Source of the DNA: Amoebophrya sp. AT5.2
Taxonomy: Eukaryota > Sar > Dinophyceae > Syndiniales > Amoebophryaceae
Reading direction: 5' to 3'
NCBI GenBank assembly: GCA_005223375.1
Contig: RXOD01004326.1
Location: 1-24,046 of the forward strand
Length of the DNA stretch: 24,046 nt
Shown: positions 1 through 9,055 of the stretch, in pieces
Layout: every line of letters starts with the position of its first letter
Numbering within the stretch: the first letter of the stretch is position 1
Position numbers and translations under genes: made by a program
The notes under the pieces: generated by a model
What the model was told of the DNA's origin: nothing
Seen by the model: the letters and a program-made list of their open reading frames with translations, nothing else
Databases searched by the model: none

Positions 1-2
1 CC

Positions 3-2873
3 AGCCTCTACGGTGACGACACTTCTCCGTTCCGGAACACGCCCCGTCATCAGGGCAGTAACTCTCCGGTTAGCGTGACCGAGATCGTACCGCACGAGAC
101 CGGAACCAGTTCGTCCTACCAGGCCGCGCAGCTCAACTCTCCGTACGGACCAGTCTCAGCTCGTCGTGCGCGCACTGAGCGCTCTCGCGGATCGTCAACC
201 CCTAAGTCTGAGGCCAGCTTCTCGGATGTGGGAGCCGGCGTGGAGGAAATCTTCATCGGAACCTCTTCCGGAACCGATTCGAGCGCGGTGGATACGCATG
301 CGCGTGAGACCATCGCCAACTCCATGGTAACGCAGCAAGGGACGAGCATGAACTTGCAGTGCCAGACTAACATGATGGTGGACACGATCACGGAGGACCG
401 ACGCCAGTACAACAAGGAGCGCGACGAGATTGTTTCCGAGGTGAAGCAGGGTAAGCAACGGAGCGAGCAGAGCGACCAGGACATCGCGGAGCTGAAGCAG
501 AAGTTGGAGCATGCAGACGGGTATTTTGCTGAGGCGATGCATGCCATCCGCGAGAAGCAGAACGAGCAGCAGGAGAGCGCGAAGCGCGAGCTGGCGTTTC
601 TGAGCCTGGAGCAAGCGCGTGCGCGGACGGAAGCTAAGGAACGCGAGACGATGCGTGGACACCGCGTGGAGGCCGAGAACAAGATCATGAAGGAGCGCGC
701 CGTTCGCTTGGAGAACGATTCGCGGCGGAATTCCGACCAGCTAACGGCGAACAGCCTGCAAATGAAGGAGCTGTTGGATCTGTTTCGCGAGGACAAGCGA
801 GAACGGGAGGAGAAAGAACGTCTTCGGGAGGCGCGTGAACGTGCGCAAGATCAGGCTCGGAAGGAGCAGATCGAGCAGCTGAAGCGCAAGGCGAGCGAGC
901 AACACGCTGACCAGTCTCCAGGAGAGCGCGCGCGGCTCTCTTCCAAGTCCAGTGTGAACGATGCAGCCTCCACTGGTGGCGTCAGCCAGCCTGCAGTGGC
1001 GACGACCGCAGTGCCGACGTTTGGATCCAGTACGCACCGGGTGCCGACGCCGCCGCGACCGGCGAGCAGCCCGCAACTGTTTAGTGCTCGCAGTGGAGGC
1101 AAGTGCGAGTGGCCAGGCTGCGCGATGGCCGCGACCGGGGTCGTGTGTGCGGGCTGCGGCCGCGAGTTTTGCGAGTACCATCTCGGCATCCACACATGTG
1201 GACTCCAGGTACCAGTCAGGCCAGGCTTCCAGCCTCCTCACGGCGTGCCGACGGGGTTGCGCGGAAATATTCCGGTCGGGACACCGAGTTTCGGTGGGAG
1301 TCCCCCTGACTCCCCAGGACAACTGCCGACCCGCAGCGTCGCGCCAAACGGAATTCACCCTTCCGGGAGCTTCCTGCAATCAAACGCACCGGGCTTGAAC
1401 CCGGGGGCAGCGCCAGGCGGCGGAGGCGGCGGTCCAGGCGGACCAGGTGGACCGGGTGGAAACGGTCAACCGGACGGGCTGCGTGGTTACGGCGAGTTTA
1501 TGGGCTTCCGCCAGGGGACGAGCCAGAACGTGTGGATGTCAGAATACGGGTTAATGGGCGAGATTCCGCGGATTAACATCAAGCTGCAGAGCGATGCTGA
1601 CAAGCGCAACATCAAGTACGACTCGAAGGATCTCGCTAAGTTCACGCTCAACAAGGACCCGTTGCTTGACATTCTGTCGAAGGACATGCGGAACACTCGC
1701 ACGTTTGCGAACCAACTACGGCTGGCGGTCGGGTCCATGATGAGTCAGGGGACGACGTTGGAGACCGTGCACGAGCAATTTCTGGTGCAGAAGTTTCTCA
1801 AGCACTGCCATGACGCGAAGACGACTTCGCTGATGAAGCAGCGGCGAACTCTACGCGACGACGTGGAAGACTCCTACTCGTTCGAAAACTACATGCGGAC
1901 CATCTGCGTGGAAAACCCGGCCAAGACCATTACCTTCATGGACTGCGTGAAGGAGTGGAGTCTGCGGCACTGGAAGAAGCGGGGCAGCGTCGCGCTGCTG
2001 GACGAGGTGATCCGCGTGGAGGATACGGCAAACGATTGCGGGTTCACGCTGAGTGGAGTTGGTCTGAACTTGGTGCAGAAGCTGATCGTCTGGGAAGAAA
2101 TCATCAGTCGCATCGACCTACCTTCGGGGTTGGAGCGCGACATTAAAAAGCAGACTAAGCAGCCGGCGGCGGTCTACGAAGAACTGAAGGAAATCGCGGC
2201 GACGGGCCAGAACATCGCGACGATGGAGACGCTGCGAAAGGAGGACCGCACGATCACCACCATTCAGGAACTGACGACGGCGCCGACAATCAACGAGATG
2301 AAGGCGCTCTTTCCGGAAGCGAGTGAAGCGGACATCTGCGCGCTGTATCCGAAGTTCGGGGACCGGCGCAGACCGAGCAACCCAGCCAGCGGTAAGGGCG
2401 GCGCGAACGGGGTGCCGTATTTTCCGGGAAAGTGCAATAGGTGCGGCATGATCGGCCACAAGGCGCAGCATTGTCCCAACGGGGACAGGTGCAACAAGTG
2501 CGGGTCGACGGACCGCCGCAGTTTTAATTGTCCGAACGCAAACACGAACAACGAGAACAAGCCGGAGGTGGCGCTTGCCCGCTTCGTACGCAAACAGAAA
2601 GGAAAAGGGAAGGGCAAGGGCGACGGCAAGAGGAACGCCTCCGTTGGGGTCTACGTGTTTTCGGTAAACGAAACTACCGGCGAGACCATCGACTACGCGC
2701 GAGTCGTGGACGGGGTCGACGAGGACGTGGCGGACGTGTTCTGCACGCGCTGCGATGCTCCCGCCCTGCCAGACAGCAACGGCGAAGCTAGTAGTGCCTC
2801 TTCCGCGACCGATAACGACAACCAGGACGGCAACGGGGATGCCCCTTTTGGGGCGGACCCGAGATGTCAGTAA
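3..2873 (+). CDS. gag: Gag polyprotein of copia-type retrotransposon (5' partial)
   Basis: This is the capsid/nucleocapsid protein that packages element RNA in a cytoplasmic particle. The frame is open to the left edge, so the codon at 75 (GTG) is not a supported start; about 956 residues are visible. In order it has a Ser-rich N-terminal region, a long charged coiled coil (about 390 to 900), an AN1-like Cys/His cluster (1104 to 1199), a Gly/Pro-rich linker (about 1405 to 1465) and a capsid-like helical region (about 1500 to 2330). A CCHC knuckle CNRCGMIGHKAQHC starts at 2433. A second knuckle follows in which the expected His is Arg. A basic KGKGKGKGDGK stretch lies near 2600 and an acidic tail ends the protein. 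At over 950 residues it is much larger than typical copia Gag, which is a few hundred residues. It overlaps pol by 10 nt. Confidence 0.88.
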   Translation, partial: SLYGDDTSPFRNTPRHQGSNSPVSVTEIVPHETGTSSSYQAAQLNSPYGPVSARRARTERSRGSSTPKSEASFSDVGAGVEEIFIGTSSGTDSSAVDTHARETIANSMVTQQGTSMNLQCQTNMMVDTITEDRRQYNKERDEIVSEVKQGKQRSEQSDQDIAELKQKLEHADGYFAEAMHAIREKQNEQQESAKRELAFLSLEQARARTEAKERETMRGHRVEAENKIMKERAVRLENDSRRNSDQLTANSLQMKELLDLFREDKREREEKERLREARERAQDQARKEQIEQLKRKASEQHADQSPGERARLSSKSSVNDAASTGGVSQPAVATTAVPTFGSSTHRVPTPPRPASSPQLFSARSGGKCEWPGCAMAATGVVCAGCGREFCEYHLGIHTCGLQVPVRPGFQPPHGVPTGLRGNIPVGTPSFGGSPPDSPGQLPTRSVAPNGIHPSGSFLQSNAPGLNPGAAPGGGGGGPGGPGGPGGNGQPDGLRGYGEFMGFRQGTSQNVWMSEYGLMGEIPRINIKLQSDADKRNIKYDSKDLAKFTLNKDPLLDILSKDMRNTRTFANQLRLAVGSMMSQGTTLETVHEQFLVQKFLKHCHDAKTTSLMKQRRTLRDDVEDSYSFENYMRTICVENPAKTITFMDCVKEWSLRHWKKRGSVALLDEVIRVEDTANDCGFTLSGVGLNLVQKLIVWEEIISRIDLPSGLERDIKKQTKQPAAVYEELKEIAATGQNIATMETLRKEDRTITTIQELTTAPTINEMKALFPEASEADICALYPKFGDRRRPSNPASGKGGANGVPYFPGKCNRCGMIGHKAQHCPNGDRCNKCGSTDRRSFNCPNANTNNENKPEVALARFVRKQKGKGKGKGDGKRNASVGVYVFSVNETTGETIDYARVVDGVDEDVADVFCTRCDAPALPDSNGEASSASSATDNDNQDGNGDAPFGADPRCQ
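1104..1199 (+). other. AN1-like zinc finger coding segment within gag
   Basis: The translated segment reads C-x4-C-x8-C-x2-C-x4-C-x2-H-x3-H-x-C. This resembles the AN1-type finger spacing (C-x2-C, C-x2-C, C-x2-H, H-x-C), with small differences at the first pair and between the histidines. It lies upstream of the capsid-like region and is separate from the CCHC knuckles. The fold is inferred by eye; a B-box or another treble-clef finger is possible. Confidence 0.5.
1405..1465 (+). repeat. Gly/Pro-rich tandem codon repeat in gag
   Basis: The DNA repeats a GGCGGACCAGGT-like unit with small changes and encodes a run of GGP triplets. It forms a flexible linker between the zinc-finger region and the capsid-like region. 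Confidence 0.7.
2433..2540 (+). other. Two zinc knuckles of Gag nucleocapsid, second one degenerate
   Basis: The first knuckle fits C-x2-C-x4-H-x4-C exactly and starts at the TGC codon at 2433. The second reads C-x2-C-x4-R-x4-C, with an Arg codon CGC where a His codon such as CAC would be expected. Knuckles of this type bind element RNA during packaging. Confidence 0.85.
2843..2849 (+). promoter_or_regulatory. Candidate -1 ribosomal frameshift heptamer CCCTTTT
   Basis: In the gag frame the codons are split C CCT TTT, which matches the X XXY YYZ pattern for -1 slippage. The pol frame is -1 relative to gag. It is open from 2816, just after a TAA at 2813 to 2815, to the pol stop. The heptamer lies inside this 58-nt window where both frames are open. 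Slippage here would give a fused Gag-Pol that passes through the pol ATG at 2864. Only a weak 4-bp stem (2860 to 2863 with 2875 to 2878) was seen downstream, so the stimulatory structure is unproven. Stop-restart at ATGTCAGTAA is the alternative. Confidence 0.55.
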
Positions 2874-5800
2874 ACTCGATCGTTTTATCAATTCTGAAAA
2901 TCGACGTCTTCCGCGTGGTGACCGTGCACTTCGATTTCGAACGGGACTGGAAGACGCGACGTTTGGAGGTTGACACGGGCTTCAACCGCGAAACTTTTGA
3001 CTCCGTGCTGATGGGAAGAGCGATGATCGTTTTTTGGTCGCGTTTTGGGGTGCAGCTGCCCCAATCCAGGATCAAGCAAGCGGCCCACACAGCCGGGGGA
3101 GAAGTCTTCATCGATGGGACGGTGAAGGTGGTCTACAGAAACGAGCAGATGCGACTTTCTGGGGTTGCTGAATTGATAACGATTGACGATACGACATGGA
3201 AAGGTCGAGGAGCGAGCAGTCTCATGGGTATGAGGCTGAAGAACCGGATCAACGTCCACGCCGTGGGTTCGGAGACTAGTCCGCGGGCGGTGTGCCGTGG
3301 AGTGAAAATTGATCTGGTGGACGACAAGTACCACGCGCCGCTGTTCACGGGAGTTACCGAAGATTTCGCGCTGCGAGTGCAGAAGATCGCTGCGGCCAAC
3401 CGGGGTTGGTCGCTGGAGCAGGTAGTATTCGCGGCAGATCCAGATTGGCATCGAGGGCAGGTGCCATTAACTGCAGAGGAGCAGCAGCTGTTCAAAGTGA
3501 GTGCTGATTGCAACGGAACAGCTGAGGTGCACAAGATCACGACGACAGTCGAGGAGCAGGTGGCGAAGGACCGGCTCGACCTGAAGTTCAAGGACTGTGC
3601 AACCGAGCCGCCGCCACTGGTGCACGGGTACCGCCGGATCCTTTACGGCGTCAGCAGGATGCCAGCCAATCGGCGGGGAAAATTTCCGGACGCACGAGCG
3701 GCTACAAGGGTGACGCGAGATCTAGACCGACCGCTCGGCGGTTTCCGCGAGATCGACTACAGCTTCCAGGTGAAGAGCGAGTTCCTCATCAGCCGCCCAT
3801 TGGACCGCGTGCGCAGTATTGTGGTCGACTACTTCTTCGAAAGGGAGGAGGCGAACAGCAAACCAGTAGCGCCACCTTTCTTGTTTGATCTTCCGATCAC
3901 TGAAGAATTTTTCGAGCCGCCACTGAATGAACGGCTCTACACGATGCTGCGGCCGCCGATGTCGTACAGCGGGGCGCGATTGGTGTCTTTGCAGCGGGGC
4001 GATGAGGTGCCGGGGAACCTTTCGCAAAAGTACAAGCTGCACAAGGTCCCAGAGGAGTTTTACAAGTCTCCGCCCGGCGCGAGCGCGGACGAGCTGCTGC
4101 CATCGCCGTTGAAGGAATTCGAAGGCGAGTGGTGTGGTACAGCAAAATGCGTGATCGACCGGGTGCGTGCAGTTCCAGCCTACGATAGCTTTCGCCGAGA
4201 GGTCGAGAAAACGATTTCGACCAAGGGCATGGTGGCCATCGTGGTGGGAGACGGGCTGCTCGACAGCGTGGCGATAGTGGAGTCGCTGAAGGATAAGACT
4301 CATAAGAATCGGATTCGACACTGTTCGCTAACCTGGAGCGCCGACCTACAGCTCAAGCGAATAACGTGCGCTGGAGAATTGGTTCCCTATGGGGTAACCG
4401 AGCGCACCGACGCGGAGCTCAAATTTGACTTCATCAACCGGTGTTGCCGCAAGGACCCGAGGTTTGGTCTTTCCAGAAAGCAACTGGTGGCGTTTGGGAT
4501 AGCCAAGGCGGTAGCGCGGCGCACGGGCGAACGGGGAATGACGAAGACCGAACTGATGCTCGAGCGCGCGAAGAAGCTTCGGCGGTTTCGTTACGAGGAT
4601 CTCGAGAAGGCCTGTGAAGCAGTAATGCTCACAAGTACTCGCCATTTCCGCTACTCCGCCAACCCTCTGAGGATGATGCGGGGGACTTGGTTAGGGGTGG
4701 ACGTCCGCGCTGTTGCGAAACTGGATACGACGTTCCTCACCGAGCCCTGGTCAGACGTCGGCCTGGCTGTTGTGAACGTGATCAACTGCTTCGACAAGCA
4801 AGCCTACGGCGAACTGGTCGGTCCGAAGAAGGTGATGCTGAAGCTGGAGGATTCGGCTGCGAGAAAGGCGGTGGATGCGGTGATGCCGGGGGTGGACCCA
4901 ACGGTGGGACATCCAACTGGCGCAGACGTCACGCGGGTTGCGTCAATGGCCATGTTGCTGCAGATTGTGGTGCAGTTGTTGGTGGTGGATCCGGGGCCGG
5001 AGAACATCGTGAGAGCGTTGGCTTTGCTAATGCTCGGAGCGGGACTACGGCTAAGGATTACTTCTGGCAACTCCGCGCGCATGATGGCCATGATCGAGCG
5101 CCTGCAGTTAACGATCAAGACTCAGCTCGAGTCATATCGTCACGACCCGTATCTGTCGAAGTTGCAGCTATCGGCGCAGGTCATTTTGTGCCACATGGTA
5201 CGAAGCGAGAGAATCCGACAGAGCCTTCGGCGCAGTGTGGAGCCGGAGTCGCATGCGGTTGAACTGCGGGCTTCACTTCCAATTACGACCCCGGAGTCGG
5301 ATTCGCTGATCTTCTGGGACGAGGAGAACAAGCAACTGACTAATTCGAGCGGGGAAGTAGTTGCGGCAGACGCGCAAGCGGTGGAGCGAGCGAGAATCCA
5401 TTTGAGCCAGCAGACGGCGGATCCGGAGTTTCGGGCGAAGATGGCGAAGCTGAAGGAGCAAATCGAGAAGGACATCTCCGTCAAGGATCCGTTGTTCGAG
5501 GGCGATTTGGTGCGGTACAAAACAAAGAGCGAGGCGATGGAGCCTGCCACGGTCGTGAACCCCGTGCCGGACAAGGAGGGCCGGGTCATCGTCAAGCCGC
5601 TGGGTGCTGCATCGAAGGGTTTGCCCATCGCTCGGAGGTTTATTCACCGCTGCGTCGACACAGATCTGAGCTACGTGGTACCGCCGGACGCGGTCGAAAT
5701 AACCGAACTAGATCTTCCACACCTGCCTACCTTGCTGGAGCAGCTGGAGCGGGGCGAGCACGTGGCCAGGGTGACCGGGCCGTTCGTGTTAAAGATTTGT

Positions 5801-8800
5801 TCGGATTGTGGAGAGCGTCGGGCCATCCATCCAAAATACGCCAAGATGTCCCAGATGATCAGGCGCAGGGACTTCCGCGAGGTGATCTGTGGCGATATTT
5901 CGGACGATGTCCTAGAGGCCAACTCCGGATGGGTGCCCCCTCGTGTGCCGAAGGAGAACTACTCTCCTAGTAAGTGGTTGGTGCCAGTCTCAGCCGACGA
6001 AGAACCGGAGCGAGCCGCTGAGGAGCGGCGCCGCGTGCAGTTTGACGATCGACCTCAGGTGAAGGAGTACGATCCCGCCGCGGCGAACGAGGAGCCGGTG
6101 CCGAACAATGACGCTGAGTGGGACGAGGAGGACGACCTCCTCGCAGACGAGGTTTTGCCCGGAGAGCTGGAGCCGATGGAGGAAGTAGCAGGGGAGGAAG
6201 ACCTGCAGCCGGTGGACGTCGCAGCAGTAGAGGTTGTGGGAGCCGCCGCTGGTGTTCACAAGATGCCGGAGCCGAACGTGTACGACCTCAACGTGGTCGA
6301 CCTCGAAGAGATCTTCAGTTCGCAGGAAATTCGCGTGAACAAGTTCCAGCTCGAGCACGACGCGAACGCCTCCAAGCTGACTACCGCGGAGCCACTCACG
6401 TTTAGGGACGAACGCGTCGACTGGGAGGATCCAACGATCAACGAAGCAAAGGCGAACGAAGGAAACAAGCAGTTCGAAAAGTTTCGCAACTGGGTCGTGG
6501 ATGACTCCATTTTCGCGCCTTCGTTTCACAGTCGGGAAGCAGATCCGTTTGCAGCCGCTATCGTTTCAGAGTACGAGGGGACCGGCGGGCCAAACGTCGA
6601 GGACGACTCGTGGGCCGTGTTCGTTGCCTGCATCAAGGAGGAGCGATGCTGGTACCTCGACAACGTGACGACGGTTTGGGGCGAGTCAGAAGTGAAGCGA
6701 CTCTCTCCGACAAACGTAGTAGGGGACCACCCGGAGCGGCGGGCTTTCGTGGCGTATATACATAAGCTCGGGGACGACCACTTCTGTTGGTCGCGGTCGG
6801 CGGCGAGTGCATTCGGAGCGGTGAGGTTTGAGTTGGACGGTCGCGAAGCGGTTTGCAAGGATTCAGCAAAGGAGCGTTTGCTGTCAATGCACCGTCAGGG
6901 TTTTACCGCCGGAATGCGCAAGAAGCTGCGTAAAGGCAACAAGCTGCCCGACTACGTCCCAGAAGACCTCATCACGGGGAAACTCGATCTGCGTGAGTTT
7001 ATGGTCTACGCGCTGGCTAAGGAGCTCAGGGGCACCATTACCGGAACGTCTTCGGAGGGGGTGCCGTGCGTGGTGATTGCCGGCGATGCGGAGAATGCGG
7101 CAGAAGCGGCGGGCGTCTTGCATTCGGGCGACAAGCCGTTGACGTCGCGGCTCCTTTTCGACTTGAAGATCTTCTCCATTGTGTTCGTCATTTTGAAGTG
7201 CCGATGGGCACCCGGCGGTCACATGTCCAGCAAAGAGCGGCTCGAGCTGTCAGAAAACGGCTCGCCAGCGCCGATTTCGCTGGAGATGAAGATCACTTTG
7301 TTCGCGCCAAACGCGATGCGGGTGCCACGACCGTTCAAAACGGACGCTCCGCGCGCTTTCAGCGATAGCATCCAGTACGATGACCACGAGCGGCCGCGTG
7401 CTACGATCACGCATCGGGGGCCCGTGCTGGACGGCGTAATCGAGGAAGCCATGCAGCTCTTCCAGGAGGTAGAGGGAATATACCTTGGTTGGGATAGCGT
7501 GTTCATCATGAACATTGCGCAGTATGGTAGCCTCGAGGGTGCGGTGGTGTTTTGGCTCTCGAATCGCTACAAGTTTCGCAAGAACCAGATAATGCCGTCG
7601 TTGAGTTCTCCGTGCATCTTCCGCATCCACGACGAGCAAGGAAACCTGCTCGCGGCGCTGCTGGAGTTCGTGGATGACTTCCTAGGTGTAGTGGAAGGGG
7701 CGGTATGGGACTGGATGGTGGCGAAACTGATTCAGATCTACCCGCGCTTGACGCCGGAGCTTATTGAGCCGATCACAGACCAGCCAAGCACAGTTATCGG
7801 GCGCGAGATTTCGTTCCACACGGTGTCAGCCGAGAAGTCGGATGACGGTCGTCCCGAGGTCTACTTCCAGGTCGACTGCCGCAACAAGATTGGGGCGCTT
7901 GGGAAGTGGGAATCGGGCGACGAGATGGCAAAGCGAAAGGGGGACCTGGACCGGCTGCTGTCGCGAGCAGAAGTGGAACGGCTGAGGAGCGTTCGAGGGG
8001 AATGCCTTTATGTGGTGACCGATTGGCGTCCCGATGTTGTCTACGCGCAAAAGGTCGTAAACTTTGGGTCGGACGAGTCGCGTACGGTGCGGCACGCAGG
8101 TCGGCAGAACCTGGTGGTGGACCTGCTGAAACAGCACCAGCTGCTCGGAATCCGATTTCGTGTCGACATGGGAATCGACAACCTCGTTTTCATCCTGTTG
8201 GTGGATGCTGGCTTCCAGGCGCGGCCGCACAAGGAGAAAACCGCGAAGGACCCAGTCGACACCAAACTGAAGAGCCGCGGGGTAATGGAGCTCTTGCACA
8301 AGGAGACGCAAGATTACTCCGACGCCAAGCTCTCCAACCTGAGGGCGATGGCCGCCTATGGTCTTTTCGTCACATCGGAGCCGGAGTTTCGGCGGTCTGC
8401 AGCAGAAAAGACTCCCATGCGAGGTACGCTTCTCGACCACGGCCTGGAGCACTCGGACGACATTGCGACATCGTCAGGCAGTGGAGAGATGGGAGGTTAC
8501 TTGCGGGGGATCGAGAACTCGGAGATCACCAAGCGGAAGCTGCAGGATGTGGTGAACATGGACAACTGGGCGGGAGTCGAGCGGCGCCAGAAGAAAGAAG
8601 ATCTGACGTGGGACGACGATCCTACAACTGCGGAGGCAGTGCTGAGCGAGGACCCGGGGCTAGTGTTGGATCTAGCCAAGGCGACGGAGCTCGATCTTCT
8701 GGATTCGGAGGTGGTAATCCGACGGACGCTGGCGCGGACGATTGCGATCAAGGGTGAGTTTCGGTACTTCTCCAACTCGGCGCGCGTCCGCGCGCACTAC

Positions 8801-9055
8801 CGCGGTTCAATGCGCAGAATGATCCATATAACGGATCAGCTGAACACCGTCGACGCCATGACGAAATATCACCCAGCAGAGAACAAGAAAATGTTCTACT
8901 TGCGGGAAATGATGTGCGGGCGTTTTCACTGGTATAAGTCTGGTGATAAAAAGCAGACGGACCGGGACGGTGTCTTTGGCGTTTTGCGGGAAAACACGCG
9001 GGAATGCGGTGCAGATCCGCGAGCACGGAAGCCAGGACTTCTCGGAATGAGATAA
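2864..9055 (+). CDS. pol: Pol polyprotein: protease, integrase, reverse transcriptase, RNase H
   Basis: This 2063-codon frame processes Gag-Pol, copies element RNA and inserts the cDNA. The protease has the active-site triplet D37-T-G and a downstream flap-like LMGM near residue 120. The integrase core has D621 (KLDTT), D709 (VVDPGPEN) and E745 (MIERL), with exactly 35 residues between the last two. An SH3-like C-terminal stretch begins near G880 (GDLVRY). A C-x2-C motif sits at 979 and a strongly acidic linker at about 1065 to 1120. The reverse transcriptase shows KCRWAPGG (the KARLVARG position), SPAPIS, motif A D1494-APRAF, YGSLEG and motif C F1602-VDD. RNase H has VDAGF at 1780 and ends with VDAMTK near 1999. 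It is larger than typical copia Pol. The ATG at 2864 overlaps the gag stop, and expression may instead occur by -1 frameshift. All catalytic Asp/Glu residues of integrase and reverse transcriptase appear to be present. Confidence 0.9.
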   Translation: MSVNSIVLSILKIDVFRVVTVHFDFERDWKTRRLEVDTGFNRETFDSVLMGRAMIVFWSRFGVQLPQSRIKQAAHTAGGEVFIDGTVKVVYRNEQMRLSGVAELITIDDTTWKGRGASSLMGMRLKNRINVHAVGSETSPRAVCRGVKIDLVDDKYHAPLFTGVTEDFALRVQKIAAANRGWSLEQVVFAADPDWHRGQVPLTAEEQQLFKVSADCNGTAEVHKITTTVEEQVAKDRLDLKFKDCATEPPPLVHGYRRILYGVSRMPANRRGKFPDARAATRVTRDLDRPLGGFREIDYSFQVKSEFLISRPLDRVRSIVVDYFFEREEANSKPVAPPFLFDLPITEEFFEPPLNERLYTMLRPPMSYSGARLVSLQRGDEVPGNLSQKYKLHKVPEEFYKSPPGASADELLPSPLKEFEGEWCGTAKCVIDRVRAVPAYDSFRREVEKTISTKGMVAIVVGDGLLDSVAIVESLKDKTHKNRIRHCSLTWSADLQLKRITCAGELVPYGVTERTDAELKFDFINRCCRKDPRFGLSRKQLVAFGIAKAVARRTGERGMTKTELMLERAKKLRRFRYEDLEKACEAVMLTSTRHFRYSANPLRMMRGTWLGVDVRAVAKLDTTFLTEPWSDVGLAVVNVINCFDKQAYGELVGPKKVMLKLEDSAARKAVDAVMPGVDPTVGHPTGADVTRVASMAMLLQIVVQLLVVDPGPENIVRALALLMLGAGLRLRITSGNSARMMAMIERLQLTIKTQLESYRHDPYLSKLQLSAQVILCHMVRSERIRQSLRRSVEPESHAVELRASLPITTPESDSLIFWDEENKQLTNSSGEVVAADAQAVERARIHLSQQTADPEFRAKMAKLKEQIEKDISVKDPLFEGDLVRYKTKSEAMEPATVVNPVPDKEGRVIVKPLGAASKGLPIARRFIHRCVDTDLSYVVPPDAVEITELDLPHLPTLLEQLERGEHVARVTGPFVLKICSDCGERRAIHPKYAKMSQMIRRRDFREVICGDISDDVLEANSGWVPPRVPKENYSPSKWLVPVSADEEPERAAEERRRVQFDDRPQVKEYDPAAANEEPVPNNDAEWDEEDDLLADEVLPGELEPMEEVAGEEDLQPVDVAAVEVVGAAAGVHKMPEPNVYDLNVVDLEEIFSSQEIRVNKFQLEHDANASKLTTAEPLTFRDERVDWEDPTINEAKANEGNKQFEKFRNWVVDDSIFAPSFHSREADPFAAAIVSEYEGTGGPNVEDDSWAVFVACIKEERCWYLDNVTTVWGESEVKRLSPTNVVGDHPERRAFVAYIHKLGDDHFCWSRSAASAFGAVRFELDGREAVCKDSAKERLLSMHRQGFTAGMRKKLRKGNKLPDYVPEDLITGKLDLREFMVYALAKELRGTITGTSSEGVPCVVIAGDAENAAEAAGVLHSGDKPLTSRLLFDLKIFSIVFVILKCRWAPGGHMSSKERLELSENGSPAPISLEMKITLFAPNAMRVPRPFKTDAPRAFSDSIQYDDHERPRATITHRGPVLDGVIEEAMQLFQEVEGIYLGWDSVFIMNIAQYGSLEGAVVFWLSNRYKFRKNQIMPSLSSPCIFRIHDEQGNLLAALLEFVDDFLGVVEGAVWDWMVAKLIQIYPRLTPELIEPITDQPSTVIGREISFHTVSAEKSDDGRPEVYFQVDCRNKIGALGKWESGDEMAKRKGDLDRLLSRAEVERLRSVRGECLYVVTDWRPDVVYAQKVVNFGSDESRTVRHAGRQNLVVDLLKQHQLLGIRFRVDMGIDNLVFILLVDAGFQARPHKEKTAKDPVDTKLKSRGVMELLHKETQDYSDAKLSNLRAMAAYGLFVTSEPEFRRSAAEKTPMRGTLLDHGLEHSDDIATSSGSGEMGGYLRGIENSEITKRKLQDVVNMDNWAGVERRQKKEDLTWDDDPTTAEAVLSEDPGLVLDLAKATELDLLDSEVVIRRTLARTIAIKGEFRYFSNSARVRAHYRGSMRRMIHITDQLNTVDAMTKYHPAENKKMFYLREMMCGRFHWYKSGDKKQTDRDGVFGVLRENTRECGADPRARKPGLLGMR

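Noticed and set aside
7201..7235. Apparent loss of the reverse transcriptase motif A aspartate (His at residue 1453)
   Set aside because: On realignment this position is the KARLVARG-type motif (KCRWAPGGH). The true motif A is D1494-APRAF, 110 residues before FVDD, so the triad is intact.
7906..8757. 283-codon frame inside pol
   Set aside because: A shadow of the RNase H-region coding sequence in another frame; its composition is Gly/Arg-rich and it has no motif.
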